Assembly: GCA_026002855.1 (NCBI GenBank)
Contig: BPGD01000001.1
Span: 2,550,001 to 2,614,000 of the forward strand
Length of the DNA stretch: 64,000 nt
Direction: 5' to 3'
DNA from: Bryobacteraceae bacterium
GTDB taxonomy: Bacteria > Acidobacteriota > Terriglobia > Bryobacterales > Bryobacteraceae
The position numbers and the translations under genes were made by a program. Position 1 is the first letter of the stretch. Every line of letters begins with the position of its first letter. Shown here piece by piece: positions 11,506-19,415 of the stretch. The notes beneath the pieces are model-generated. The model saw only the letters and a program-made list of their open reading frames with translations. It did no database searches and was not told where the DNA came from.

Positions 11506-12909
11506 ATGCAGAAATTTTTCGAAGCTCTGGCCAATGTGTTCCGGATTCCGGACCTGCGCCAGCGGGTCCTGTTCACGCTGGGCCTGCTTGCGGTGTACCG
11601 GCTGGGTGCGGCGATCCCGATTCCGGGCGTCGATGCCATCCGGTTCGAGGAGTTCTTCCGGCGTAACCAGGGGACGCTGTTTGGCTTTCTCGACCTGTTC
11701 AGCGGCGGGCAGTTCCGGCGGCTGACGATCTTCGCCCTCGGCATCATGCCCTACATCACGGCGTCGATCGTGCTGCAACTGCTGACGGTGGTGATCCCGA
11801 CGCTCGAGAAGCTCCAGAAAGAGGGCGAGCTCGGACGCCGCAAGATCACGCAGTGGACGCGCTATCTCACGGTGGGGCTGTCGCTGATGCAGTCGCTGTT
11901 CATCGCCACGGCTCTTCAGCGGCAGGGGGACTTTGTGCTGAACCCCGGCTTCGGGTTCATCGCGCTGACGATGCTGACGCTGACGACGGGCACGGCCTTC
12001 ATCATGTGGCTGGGCGAGCAGATCACCGAGCGCGGCGTGGGCAACGGGATGTCGCTGATCATTTTTGCCGGCATCGTGGCGGGGCTGCCGCAGGCGGTGG
12101 CCAACATCTACCAGAACACGTTTGTCACCAACGTCTGGAATCCGCTTCAGCTCATCATCATCCTGGCGCTGATGGTGCTGGTGGTCGCCTTCATCGTGCT
12201 GGTGGAGCGCGGGGAACGCCGAATCCCGGTGCAGTATGCCAAGCGCGTCGTCGGGCGGCGGATGATGGGCGGGCAATCGACACACATGCCGCTGAAGGTG
12301 AACGCGGGCGGGGTGATCCCGATCATCTTCGCGTCTTCGCTGCTGGCCTTTCCGGCCACGCTCCAGGGGCTGCCATTCGTGGCCAACAGCAAGTGGCTGA
12401 CCGGCATGCTGAGCGCGATCCGGCCGGGCGAGCCGCTCTATGTGCTGCTGTTCATCGTCCTGATCATTTTCTTCTCGTTCTTTTACGTCAGCATCATCTT
12501 CAACCCGAATGAGGCGGCCGACAACATGCGCAAATACGGCGGCTTCATTCCCGGCATCCGGCCCGGGCGGAACACGGCCGAATACATCAACCGGATTCTG
12601 ACCCGCATCACCGTGGTCGGCGGCCTGTACCTGGCGGTGCTGGCGCTGATCCCGGAGATCATGATTGGCGGGCTGAAGCTGCAACACCTGCCGCCGGCGG
12701 CGCTGGGCAACTGGATTGACGCGCACTTTCCGCGCTGGCTGCTGGACGGGCTGGGCGTCACGTTCTACTTCGGCGGCACATCCCTGCTGATCGTGGTGGG
12801 CGTGGCCATGGACACGGTGAACCAGATTGAGGCGCAGTTGATCATGCGCCACTACGACGGATTTACGCCGCGCGCCGGCAGGATTCGCGGCCGGCGCAGC
12901 ACGTTCTGA
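11506..12909 (+). CDS. secY: Preprotein translocase subunit SecY
   Basis: SecY is the channel of the Sec translocon in the inner membrane. The 467-residue protein has about ten hydrophobic segments, the TM1 signature RLGAAIPIPGVD and the plug/TM2 region TIFALGIMPYITASIVLQLL. The C4/C5 loop regions include PLKVNAGGVIPIIFASSLL. It ends with the cytosolic tail RGRRSTF. It stands at the end of the spc operon, and the stop is followed directly by an ATG that opens a 21-codon frame before adk. Confidence 0.96.
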   Translation: MQKFFEALANVFRIPDLRQRVLFTLGLLAVYRLGAAIPIPGVDAIRFEEFFRRNQGTLFGFLDLFSGGQFRRLTIFALGIMPYITASIVLQLLTVVIPTLEKLQKEGELGRRKITQWTRYLTVGLSLMQSLFIATALQRQGDFVLNPGFGFIALTMLTLTTGTAFIMWLGEQITERGVGNGMSLIIFAGIVAGLPQAVANIYQNTFVTNVWNPLQLIIILALMVLVVAFIVLVERGERRIPVQYAKRVVGRRMMGGQSTHMPLKVNAGGVIPIIFASSLLAFPATLQGLPFVANSKWLTGMLSAIRPGEPLYVLLFIVLIIFFSFFYVSIIFNPNEAADNMRKYGGFIPGIRPGRNTAEYINRILTRITVVGGLYLAVLALIPEIMIGGLKLQHLPPAALGNWIDAHFPRWLLDGLGVTFYFGGTSLLIVVGVAMDTVNQIEAQLIMRHYDGFTPRAGRIRGRRSTF

Positions 12910-12975
12910 ATGTCTGAAGAAGGAGGAAGGTCCTCCCCGTCGAGGACTGCGGTCGCGCCGCCGGCGGCGGAGTGA
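12910..12975 (+). CDS. Possible 21-residue leader peptide between secY and adk
   Basis: An ATG directly after the secY TGA opens a frame of 21 codons (MSEEGGRSSPSRTAVAPPAA, then E). Its TGA at 12973-12975 overlaps the adk GTG start at 12972 (GTGA). The frame contains a tight hairpin, GGAGGA at 12922-12927 paired with TCCTCC at 12931-12936, that would hide a Shine-Dalgarno-like sequence. No ribosome binding site precedes it except by reinitiation after secY. It may be chance; family membership is unknown. Confidence 0.2.
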   Translation: MSEEGGRSSPSRTAVAPPAAE

Positions 12976-13697
12976 GCCGCGTGCGGGCCCAGATGGAAGC
13001 AGCGGAAAACCAGTTGGCGCAGGGTGGCCTGCCGGGAGGGCAGCCCGCCGCGATCATTCTGTTCGGGCCGCCAGGCTCGGGCAAGGGGACGCAGGCGAAA
13101 CTGCTGAAGACCGAGCTCGGCATCCCGCACATTTCCACCGGAGACATGCTGCGCGAGCGGATCGCTTCGGGCGATGCGCTTGGCCTTCAGGTGAAGGACA
13201 TCATGCAGGCGGGGCGGCTGGTGCCGGACGAGGTGGTCAACCAGCTTGTGGCGGACCGGATCGCCCAGCCGGACTGCCGTCAGGGCTTCATCCTGGACGG
13301 CTACCCGCGCACGCTGCCCCAGGCGGCGGAGCTGGACCGTCTGCTCGGCAAGCGCGGCTATCGGCATTTGGTGATTCACTTGAAGGTGGATTACACTAAA
13401 GTTATCGCGCGGATTACGGGCCGGCGAGTCTGCCCGGTGTGCGGGACTCTCTACAGCCTGACATCGAATCCACCCCGGCAGCCTGAGGTTTGTGACCGGG
13501 ACGGCGCGCGCCTTGTGGTCCGTGACGATGACAGGGAGTCGGTGATCCGCGAACGCCTGGAGGCTTACGAGCGGCAGACGCGGCCGCTGCTGGATTATTA
13601 CCGCAGCACGGGCGCGGTGCTGTTTGAAGTGGACGGCAGCGACGGGACGCCGGCAGAGATCTTTGACAGGATCCGGGGATTGCTGAGACTGAAATGA
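12972..13697 (+). CDS. adk: Adenylate kinase
   Basis: Adenylate kinase interconverts ATP + AMP and 2 ADP. The P-loop GPPGSGKGTQAK, the AMP site DGYPRTLPQA and the arginine-rich LID are present. The LID has a zinc site of the Cys3-Asp type (CPVC, then CDRD). Read from the GTG at 12972 the protein has 241 residues, about 25 more than usual, all before the P-loop strand. An in-frame ATG at 12993 gives a shorter form and the choice is open. Its end overlaps map by 4 bases (ATGA). Confidence 0.93.
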   Translation: MSRVRAQMEAAENQLAQGGLPGGQPAAIILFGPPGSGKGTQAKLLKTELGIPHISTGDMLRERIASGDALGLQVKDIMQAGRLVPDEVVNQLVADRIAQPDCRQGFILDGYPRTLPQAAELDRLLGKRGYRHLVIHLKVDYTKVIARITGRRVCPVCGTLYSLTSNPPRQPEVCDRDGARLVVRDDDRESVIRERLEAYERQTRPLLDYYRSTGAVLFEVDGSDGTPAEIFDRIRGLLRLK

Positions 13698-14464
13698 TCA
13701 TCCGGAAGAGCCCGGCCGAGCTGGAGAAGATGCGGAGGGCCGGTCTGATCGTGCATCAGATCCTGGACCGGCTGAGGCAGATGGTGCAGCCCGGCATGAC
13801 GACGCTCGAGCTGGAGGCCGAGGCGGAACGGATGATGAAGGAAGCGGGCGCCAGGCCCGCCTTTAAAGGGTATTATGTGCCGGCGGCCGGCGGACGGTAT
13901 CCGTTCGTGCTGTGCACGTCGGTCAACGAGGAAGTGGTGCACGGGATGCCGTCGGCGAAGCGGGTGTTGAAGGAAGGCGATATTGTCTCCATCGACACGG
14001 GCGTCGCCGTGGACGGCTACTACGGAGATGCGGCGATCACGGTGCCGGTGGGCAGGGTCAGCGAAGAGACGGAGCGGCTTCTCCGGGTGACGGAGGAGGC
14101 GCTGGAGCTGGCCATCGCGCAGATGAAGGCGGGCAACCGCCTGTTTGACGTCTGCGGCGCCATCGAGCGGCACGTGACGCAGAACGGATTTTCGGTGGTT
14201 CGCGAGTTCGTGGGCCACGGCATTGGCACCGCGCTCCATGAAGAGCCGCAGGTGCCGAATTATGTGGACCGGCGCAACGAGAATCCGCGCCTCAAGGAAG
14301 GGATGGTGCTCGCCATCGAGCCGATGGTGAACGCCGGAAGGCCGGAGACGAAGATTCTCGACGACCGCTGGACGGCGGTGACGCGGGACGGCAGCTATGC
14401 CGCCCACTTCGAGCACACCGTCGCCGTCACGTCCAACGGCCCGTGGGTGCTGACCAGGCCGTGA
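13694..14464 (+). CDS. map: Methionine aminopeptidase, type I
   Basis: This enzyme removes the initiator Met from nascent proteins. The 256-residue protein has all metal-binding positions of the pita-bread fold: DTGVAVDGYYGDAA with two Asp, the His of GHGIGTALHEEP, the Glu of AIEPMV and the Glu of HFEHTVAVT. The conserved substrate His is in EEVVHGMPS. It starts in overlap with adk (ATGA) and its last bases overlap the infA GTG start. Confidence 0.96.
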   Translation: MIIRKSPAELEKMRRAGLIVHQILDRLRQMVQPGMTTLELEAEAERMMKEAGARPAFKGYYVPAAGGRYPFVLCTSVNEEVVHGMPSAKRVLKEGDIVSIDTGVAVDGYYGDAAITVPVGRVSEETERLLRVTEEALELAIAQMKAGNRLFDVCGAIERHVTQNGFSVVREFVGHGIGTALHEEPQVPNYVDRRNENPRLKEGMVLAIEPMVNAGRPETKILDDRWTAVTRDGSYAAHFEHTVAVTSNGPWVLTRP

Positions 14465-14700
14465 GGGAAGAACCGACGGCCGGGCGGCCTGCGGAGGCCG
14501 CCGGCGGCGAAGTGATCGAGATTCTGCCGGCGCTGACCTACAAGGTCAGGCTGGCCGACCACCGCGTGGTGATCGCCCATCTGGCGCCCGCGGTGAAGCG
14601 GGGTTTTGAGCGGCTGCGGCTGCGGGACCGCGTGGAAGTTGAGCTTTCGGCTTCCGATCCCGGCCGGGGCCGCGTGGTGAGGGTTTTGCCGCGGCAGTAG
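14461..14700 (+). CDS. infA: Translation initiation factor IF-1, divergent
   Basis: The position between map and rpmJ and the S1/OB-like core identify this as IF-1, which binds the ribosomal A site during initiation. The core reads [50 protein letters not shown]. Several near-invariant IF-1 features have changed: LENG is LADH, HISGK is HLAPA and DLTRGR is DPGRGR. The usual MAKE start is replaced by about 15 Glu/Pro/Ala residues. GTG at 14461 overlaps the map stop (GTGA) and gives 79 residues; a GTG at 14443 is possible but less likely. Confidence 0.75.
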   Translation: MREEPTAGRPAEAAGGEVIEILPALTYKVRLADHRVVIAHLAPAVKRGFERLRLRDRVEVELSASDPGRGRVVRVLPRQ

Positions 14701-14734
14701 CGGCCAAGAAGGATTTTGCAATCAGAGGCATCTC

Positions 14735-14848
14735 ATGAAGGTCCGGGCATCGGTCAAGAAAATCTGTGACAAATGCAAGATCATCCACCGGCACGGCGTG
14801 GTGCGGGTGATCTGCAAGAATCCCAAGCACAAGCAGCGGCAGGGTTAG
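14735..14848 (+). CDS. rpmJ: 50S ribosomal protein L36
   Basis: This 37-residue gene starts [20 protein letters not shown] and ends NPKHKQRQG, with TAG at 14846-14848. The zinc ribbon ligands CDKC, a later Cys (VICKN) and His (KHK) are present, so it is the C+ form. L36 is a late assembly protein of the 50S subunit. It lies in the usual position before rpsM. Its small size makes it easy to miss. Confidence 0.95.
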   Translation: MKVRASVKKICDKCKIIHRHGVVRVICKNPKHKQRQG

Positions 14849-14863
14849 CAGGAGGCAGGACGT

Positions 14864-15244
14864 ATGGCGCGAATTGCAGGCGTGGATCTGCCGGCCCGGA
14901 AGAGGGCCGAGATCGGTCTCACTTATATTTACGGCATCGGGCGCAGCCGCGCCCAGTCGATCCTGTATCGTGCAGGCATCGACTTCAACAAGAAGATCGG
15001 CGAGCTCAGCGAAGAAGAGGTGACCCGCCTCCGCCAGATCATCGAGGAGGAGGGCGCCGTCGAGGGCGACCTGCGCAAGGAAGTTTCGATGAGCATCAAG
15101 CGGCTCATCGAGATGGGCTCCTACCGCGGGTTGCGCCACCGCCGCGGTCTTCCGGTGCGCGGTCAGCGGACCCACACCAACGCGCGCACCCGCAAGGGCC
15201 CGCGCCGCGGCACCGTCGCCAACAAGAAGAAGGCCGGCAAGTAA
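14864..15244 (+). CDS. rpsM: 30S ribosomal protein S13
   Basis: The 126-residue protein starts [20 protein letters not shown] and has the conserved [14 protein letters not shown] helix-hairpin and the tail block [19 protein letters not shown]13 bridges to the 50S subunit and contacts P-site tRNA. The ATG is preceded by a perfect AGGAGG (14850-14855). It opens the alpha-operon part of the cluster. Confidence 0.97.
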   Translation: MARIAGVDLPARKRAEIGLTYIYGIGRSRAQSILYRAGIDFNKKIGELSEEEVTRLRQIIEEEGAVEGDLRKEVSMSIKRLIEMGSYRGLRHRRGLPVRGQRTHTNARTRKGPRRGTVANKKKAGK

Positions 15245-15271
15245 GACTCGCGAGGGAGAACACCGACTCAG

Positions 15272-15679
15272 ATGGCGAAGCAGCAACCCAAGGCTGGCAA
15301 GAAGAAGAGCTTCAAGAAGAAGGAAAAGAAGAACGTTCCGGTGGGCATCTGCCACATTCAGGCGACGTTCAACAACACGATCGTCACTTTCACCGACCCG
15401 GCGGGCAACACCGTGGCCTGGTCCAGCGCCGGCTCGCTCGGCTTCCGAGGCTCGCGCAAGGGCACGCCCTTTGCCGCCCAGCAGGCTTCGCTCACCGCGG
15501 CCAACAAGGCCAAGGAGGCGGGCATGCGGCAGGTGGAGGTGCGCGTGGCCGGGCCAGGCTCGGGGCGCGAGTCGGCCATCCGGGCGCTGGCGACCGCCGG
15601 CATGGAAGTCAAGGCGATCAAGGACGTGACGCCCATCCCTCACAACGGGTGCCGACCGCCCAAGCGGCGCCGCGTCTGA
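15272..15679 (+). CDS. rpsK: 30S ribosomal protein S11
   Basis: The 135-residue protein has a Lys-rich N-terminus, then [19 protein letters not shown] and the C-terminal signature [19 protein letters not shown]11 lies in the platform near the E site. The Asn-Gly of PHNGCR is where isoaspartate forms in some species. Length is normal. It is followed by a 193-base gap before rpsD. Confidence 0.97.
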   Translation: MAKQQPKAGKKKSFKKKEKKNVPVGICHIQATFNNTIVTFTDPAGNTVAWSSAGSLGFRGSRKGTPFAAQQASLTAANKAKEAGMRQVEVRVAGPGSGRESAIRALATAGMEVKAIKDVTPIPHNGCRPPKRRRV

Positions 15680-15748
15680 CGTCCCCGGGCAGGGTTTCAT
15701 CGGGGCGCGGCAGCCCGGTGCGGGCCGCGCGCTCCTGGCAGGGTTGAT

Positions 15749-15793
15749 GGGCCGAGATGGCCCGGAGTGAAGTGGCGGCTGCGAGGCCGCCAC
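15749..15793 (+). promoter_or_regulatory. Hairpins in the rpsK-rpsD gap, possible S4 leader
   Basis: The gap 15680-15872 holds GGGCC (15749-15753) paired with GGCCC (15759-15763), and a perfect 8-base stem GTGGCGGC (15772-15779) with GCCGCCAC (15786-15793). No T-run follows, so termination is unlikely. S4 autoregulates through leader RNA in other bacteria, and a structured leader directly before rpsD would fit. This is inference only. Confidence 0.3.
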
Positions 15794-15872
15794 AGGAAAA
15801 GCAGGACGAAGGCAGCCTCCCCGGCTGACCGTAAACTGCACCTCGTTTCAGAAAGATCGAAGGAGGTTGATT

Positions 15873-16505
15873 TTGGCTCGCTACACTGGTCCGGTCTGCC
15901 GTCTGTGCAGACGCGAAGGAATGAAACTGTTCCTGAAAGGCGCGCGCTGTTACAGCGAGAAGTGCGCCATCGAGAAGCGCAATTTCCCGCCCGGGCAGCA
16001 CGGCAAGGACCGCCGCCCGAAGATCGTGGGTTACGGCCTGCAATTGCGTGAGAAGCAGAAGGCAAAGCGTTATTACGGGCTGACGGAAGTCCAGTTCCGG
16101 AATCTGTTCGAGAAGGCGTCACGGATGAAGGGCGTCACTGGCGCCACGCTGCTGAACATGCTGGAGCGACGCCTGGACAACGTGGTCTTTCGCTCCGGCT
16201 TCGGCGCCTCGCGCGCCATGGCCCGTCAGCTCGTCCGTCACGGACACATCGCCGTCAACGGCCGCAAGGTGGACATCCCGTCCTACCTGCTGCGGCCCGG
16301 CGACGTGGTGGAAGTCCGCGAGAAGAGCCGGAAGAATCCCGCCATCCTCGGCTCGCTGGAAGCGACCGCGCATCTGCCGGCGCCGAACTGGATTGAGGTG
16401 GACCGCGACGGCCTGAAGGCCCGGGTCCTCTCCCAGCCTGCCCGCGAGGATCTGGTGCAAATCAAGCTCGAAGAGCAGATGATCGTCGAGCTGTATTCGA
16501 AGTAA
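15873..16505 (+). CDS. rpsD: 30S ribosomal protein S4
   Basis: S4 nucleates 30S assembly and helps proofreading. The protein begins [19 protein letters not shown] and has the zinc-type pattern CRLC, then CYSEKC. The S4 RNA-binding domain lies near [20 protein letters not shown] and the [14 protein letters not shown] turn. The start is TTG at 15873: a perfect AGGAGG (15861-15866) lies 6 bases upstream, and the product then begins with the canonical ARYTGP. A TTG at 15867 abuts the Shine-Dalgarno and is rejected. Length is 210 residues. Confidence 0.95.
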   Translation: MARYTGPVCRLCRREGMKLFLKGARCYSEKCAIEKRNFPPGQHGKDRRPKIVGYGLQLREKQKAKRYYGLTEVQFRNLFEKASRMKGVTGATLLNMLERRLDNVVFRSGFGASRAMARQLVRHGHIAVNGRKVDIPSYLLRPGDVVEVREKSRKNPAILGSLEATAHLPAPNWIEVDRDGLKARVLSQPAREDLVQIKLEEQMIVELYSK

Positions 16506-16518
16506 CAGGAGCGTGCAG

Positions 16519-17547
16519 ATGTTTAAAGGATTCCAGAAACCCAAGCGGCTGGTCGCCAACACCGAGACCCTCACCGACAGGTATGGCATGTTCACCGCCC
16601 AGCCCTACGAGCGCGGTTTCGGGACCACCATTGGCAATGCGCTGCGGCGCATTCTGCTCAGCTCCATCGAGGGGGCGGCGATCACGGCCGTCCGCATCGA
16701 AGGCGTCGAGCATGAGTTCAGCCCCATCCCCGGCGTGGTCGAGGACGCCACCGACATCATCCTCAATCTGAAGCAGATTCCGTTCAAGATGGCCGATGAC
16801 GGCGTCAAGACCCTGACGCTGCACGCCGACCAGCCCGGAGAAGTCACCTCCGGCATGATCGAGACGCCGCCCGAGGTGGAGGTGCTTGACCGCAATGTGC
16901 ACATCGCCACGGTCAGCCCGGGCGGCTCGCTCCACGTCGAGATGCGGCTCAAGAAGGGCCGCGGCTACGTGAGCCGGGACCGCAATTTCGACGAGGACCT
17001 GCCACTGCGCTACATCCCCATCGACAGCGTCCACTCGCCGGTCCGCAAGGTGAAATACACCGTCGAGGCCGCGCGCCTCGGCCAGATGACGGACTATGAC
17101 AAGCTGATCCTCGAAGTCTGGACCAACGGTGCCGTGAGTCCGCAGGACGCCATCGGCATGGCCGCCAAGCTGCTGAAGGACCACATGGCGATCTTCATCA
17201 ACTTCGAGGAGACGCCGGAGGCCGCCGAGGAGGCCGTGCAGCGGCCCGCCGGCGCGATCTACGACATTCTCAACCGCTCGGTGGAAGAGCTGGAGCTGAG
17301 CGTCCGCTCTTACAACTGCCTGAAGAACGCCAACATTCAGACAATCGGCGACCTGGTGCAGAAAACCGAGGCGGAGATGCTCCGCGCCAAGAATTTCGGC
17401 CGAAAATCGCTGAGCGAAATCAAGGAAATTCTCGCCGGACTCGGCCTTTCGTTCGGCATGAAAATCGACAGCCAGGGGCGGCTGCTGGATCCGTCCGGCA
17501 ATCCGGTGGTCCCCGCCGGCGCCGAGCCACAGGAGCTGAGCGAATAA
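16519..17547 (+). CDS. rpoA: DNA-directed RNA polymerase subunit alpha
   Basis: The alpha subunit dimerises to start RNA polymerase assembly. The N-terminal domain has [19 protein letters not shown] and [19 protein letters not shown]; the C-terminal domain has [20 protein letters not shown] and [12 protein letters not shown], the part that binds UP elements and activators. The ATG at 16519 is chosen because AGGAG (16507-16511) lies 7 bases before it; the GTG at 16513 is only one base from it. The protein has 342 residues, slightly longer than usual, with a short Pro-rich tail. Confidence 0.96.
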   Translation: MFKGFQKPKRLVANTETLTDRYGMFTAQPYERGFGTTIGNALRRILLSSIEGAAITAVRIEGVEHEFSPIPGVVEDATDIILNLKQIPFKMADDGVKTLTLHADQPGEVTSGMIETPPEVEVLDRNVHIATVSPGGSLHVEMRLKKGRGYVSRDRNFDEDLPLRYIPIDSVHSPVRKVKYTVEAARLGQMTDYDKLILEVWTNGAVSPQDAIGMAAKLLKDHMAIFINFEETPEAAEEAVQRPAGAIYDILNRSVEELELSVRSYNCLKNANIQTIGDLVQKTEAEMLRAKNFGRKSLSEIKEILAGLGLSFGMKIDSQGRLLDPSGNPVVPAGAEPQELSE

Positions 17548-17589
17548 GCGCGGCCGCGCCGCAGGCAACAGCAGCAAGGAAGACGAGAC

Positions 17590-18045
17590 ATGAGGCACAA
17601 ACGAGCAGGATTCAAGCTGAAGCGTAACATGGCCCACCGCCGCGCCCTGTTGCGCAATCTGGTCACCAGCGTCATCGAGAGCGAAGGCGAGCGCATCATC
17701 ACCACCGTCCCCAAGGCCAAGGCCGCCAAGCCGCTGCTCGACAGGATGATCACGCTCGGCAAGCAGGACACGCTGCATGCCCGCCGGCTGGCGGCGCGGT
17801 TCCTGCTGAAGCCCTCCGCGGTGAAGAAGCTGTTCGACAAGATCGCGCCGCGGTTCGCCCAGCGCAACGGCGGCTACTCACAGATCATCCGCGTCGGCTG
17901 GCGCAAGGGAGACGGGGCCGAGCTGGCCATCCTTCAGCTCACCGGCGCCCAGCTCATCAAACGCGCCGAAGAGCGCGCGCGCCGGAGGGAGGAGCGGCTG
18001 AAGGCGATGCGCGAAGGCCGGGAAGAGGAAGAGTCCGGATCCTGA
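17590..18045 (+). CDS. rplQ: 50S ribosomal protein L17
   Basis: The protein starts [20 protein letters not shown], the L17 signature, and has the [19 protein letters not shown] and [20 protein letters not shown] blocks. L17 sits near the tunnel exit. At 151 residues it is 25-35 longer than usual, with a charged coiled tail ([19 protein letters not shown]). It is the last gene of the cluster; an inverted repeat follows 25 bases downstream. Confidence 0.95.
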   Translation: MRHKRAGFKLKRNMAHRRALLRNLVTSVIESEGERIITTVPKAKAAKPLLDRMITLGKQDTLHARRLAARFLLKPSAVKKLFDKIAPRFAQRNGGYSQIIRVGWRKGDGAELAILQLTGAQLIKRAEERARRREERLKAMREGREEEESGS

Positions 18046-18069
18046 GCCGGTCGGATCGCTGACATCCGC

Positions 18070-18102
18070 AGGGCGGGACGCTGCACGGCGGCTTCCCGCC
18101 CT
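18070..18102 (+). terminator. Inverted repeat ending the ribosomal cluster
   Basis: AGGGCGGGA (18070-18078) pairs perfectly with TCCCGCCCT (18094-18102) across a 15-base loop, and CTTTG follows. The stem is 9 base pairs and GC rich, located 25 bases after the rplQ stop. The T-run is short, so termination may be partial. It is the likely end of the ribosomal transcript. Confidence 0.55.
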
Positions 18103-18134
18103 TTGCCTGTCAGCTTCCGCTCACGCCAACGCCA

Positions 18135-19349
18135 ATGACATCCGCTCCGCGCCCGCCCCTGCGGCTGCTGCTCTGCCTTGCCGGCCTTCTGGCGGCGGCC
18201 GCGCCCGCCGGGGGCGCGCCGGCCGGGGACTCCCTGCTGGTTCTGCCCTTCGCCAACGCGGCTTCCAACCGCCAGCTCGACTGGGTGGGAGATTCGATCA
18301 GCGAGATCCTGATCGAAAATCTGGCCGCCGAAAACGTGGAAGTCGTCGCACCCGAGGTGCGGGATCATACGATGAACGACGCGGGTCTGCGCCGCTACGC
18401 CCTCATCACGCGCGCCACCGCGATCGAAGCCGCCATCCAGGCCAACGCCTCGCTGGTGCTGTACGGTTCTTTCGAGGTGCGCCAGACGGCCGCCGGCTCC
18501 GGGGGCGCGTCCCTGCTGCGCATTCACGCCCACCTGCTCGACGCGCGGCGCCTGGTGCGCCGCGGCAGCTTCCTTGTCGAAAGGCCGCTGGCGGAGCTTT
18601 CCGCGGCGCAGACATCGCTCGCCTGGCAAACGTTGCGTGCTCTGCGGCCGGATTTCCTCCTCTCTGAAGAAGAATTCGGCCGGAGCCACCCCGCCGTCCG
18701 GCTGGACGCGCTGGAAAATTACGCCCGCGGATTGCGGGCGGAAAACCTCGAACAGAAACACAGATTCCTTGCCACAGCAGCCCGTCTGGCGCCGGATTTT
18801 TCTCCGGCCCTTTATCAATTAGGCCGCCTGAATCTGCTGGGATTTCGTGATTATTCCTCCGCGGCTTCGTGGTTTGAAAGGGTGAATTCATCCGACATTC
18901 ATTACCTGGAATCGGTCTTCTATCTCGGCTATTGCCGTTACCGCACCGGCGAATTTGCGGCGGCTGCGGCCGCTTACCGGCGGCTGGCGGCCGCGGCGCC
19001 CCTGCCGGAGGTGCTCAACAACCTCGGCGCGGTCCTGCTCCGCCTGAACGATCCCGAGGCCCTCACGGCGCTGCGCTCCGCTGCGGAGGCCAACCCGGCG
19101 GATCCGGACATTGCGTTCAATCTCGGCTACGCCCTCTGGCGCAACGGCAGCTTCGACGAGGCGGCGGAGGCGCTGCGGCGCAGCCTCCAGGCCGGCGACG
19201 ACGCGAATGCCACGGTCCTGCTGGGCCGCTGCCTTCAGAGGCAGGGGCCGCGGCCCGGCGAAATCCGGCTGGAGGGCCTGGAGCGGCTGAAGAGCGAATA
19301 TAACGATGCAGCGTGGCGGGCCCTTCGCGCCCTCGTCGGCGGCCAGTGA
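18135..19349 (+). CDS. Secreted TPR protein with CsgG/TolB-like N-terminal domain
   Basis: The 404-residue protein begins with a hydrophobic signal segment (LLLCLAGLLAAAAPAGG). Residues of about 35-150 (LLVLPFANAASNRQLDWVGD, SEILIENL, SLVLYGSFEV) resemble the TolB-N/CsgG-type domain that often precedes TPR arrays. From about residue 195 there are tetratricopeptide-like helical pairs, for example FYLGYCRYRTGEFAAAAAAY and IAFNLGYALWRNGSFDEAAE. It probably works in the periplasm as a scaffold. No clear ribosome binding site is seen before the ATG. The receptor-like barrel gene follows after 66 bases. Specific function is unknown. Confidence 0.75.
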   Translation: MTSAPRPPLRLLLCLAGLLAAAAPAGGAPAGDSLLVLPFANAASNRQLDWVGDSISEILIENLAAENVEVVAPEVRDHTMNDAGLRRYALITRATAIEAAIQANASLVLYGSFEVRQTAAGSGGASLLRIHAHLLDARRLVRRGSFLVERPLAELSAAQTSLAWQTLRALRPDFLLSEEEFGRSHPAVRLDALENYARGLRAENLEQKHRFLATAARLAPDFSPALYQLGRLNLLGFRDYSSAASWFERVNSSDIHYLESVFYLGYCRYRTGEFAAAAAAYRRLAAAAPLPEVLNNLGAVLLRLNDPEALTALRSAAEANPADPDIAFNLGYALWRNGSFDEAAEALRRSLQAGDDANATVLLGRCLQRQGPRPGEIRLEGLERLKSEYNDAAWRALRALVGGQ

Positions 19350-19415
19350 ATTCGCGGGCTGCATGAAAGATTCTTGAGGAGAATTCCGTGCAGGTCCGGC
19401 CGGGTTCTCCATACC

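Noticed and set aside
10153-12852. A 899-codon minus-strand frame opposite rpsE to secY
   Set aside because: Shadow of conserved ribosomal and secY genes.
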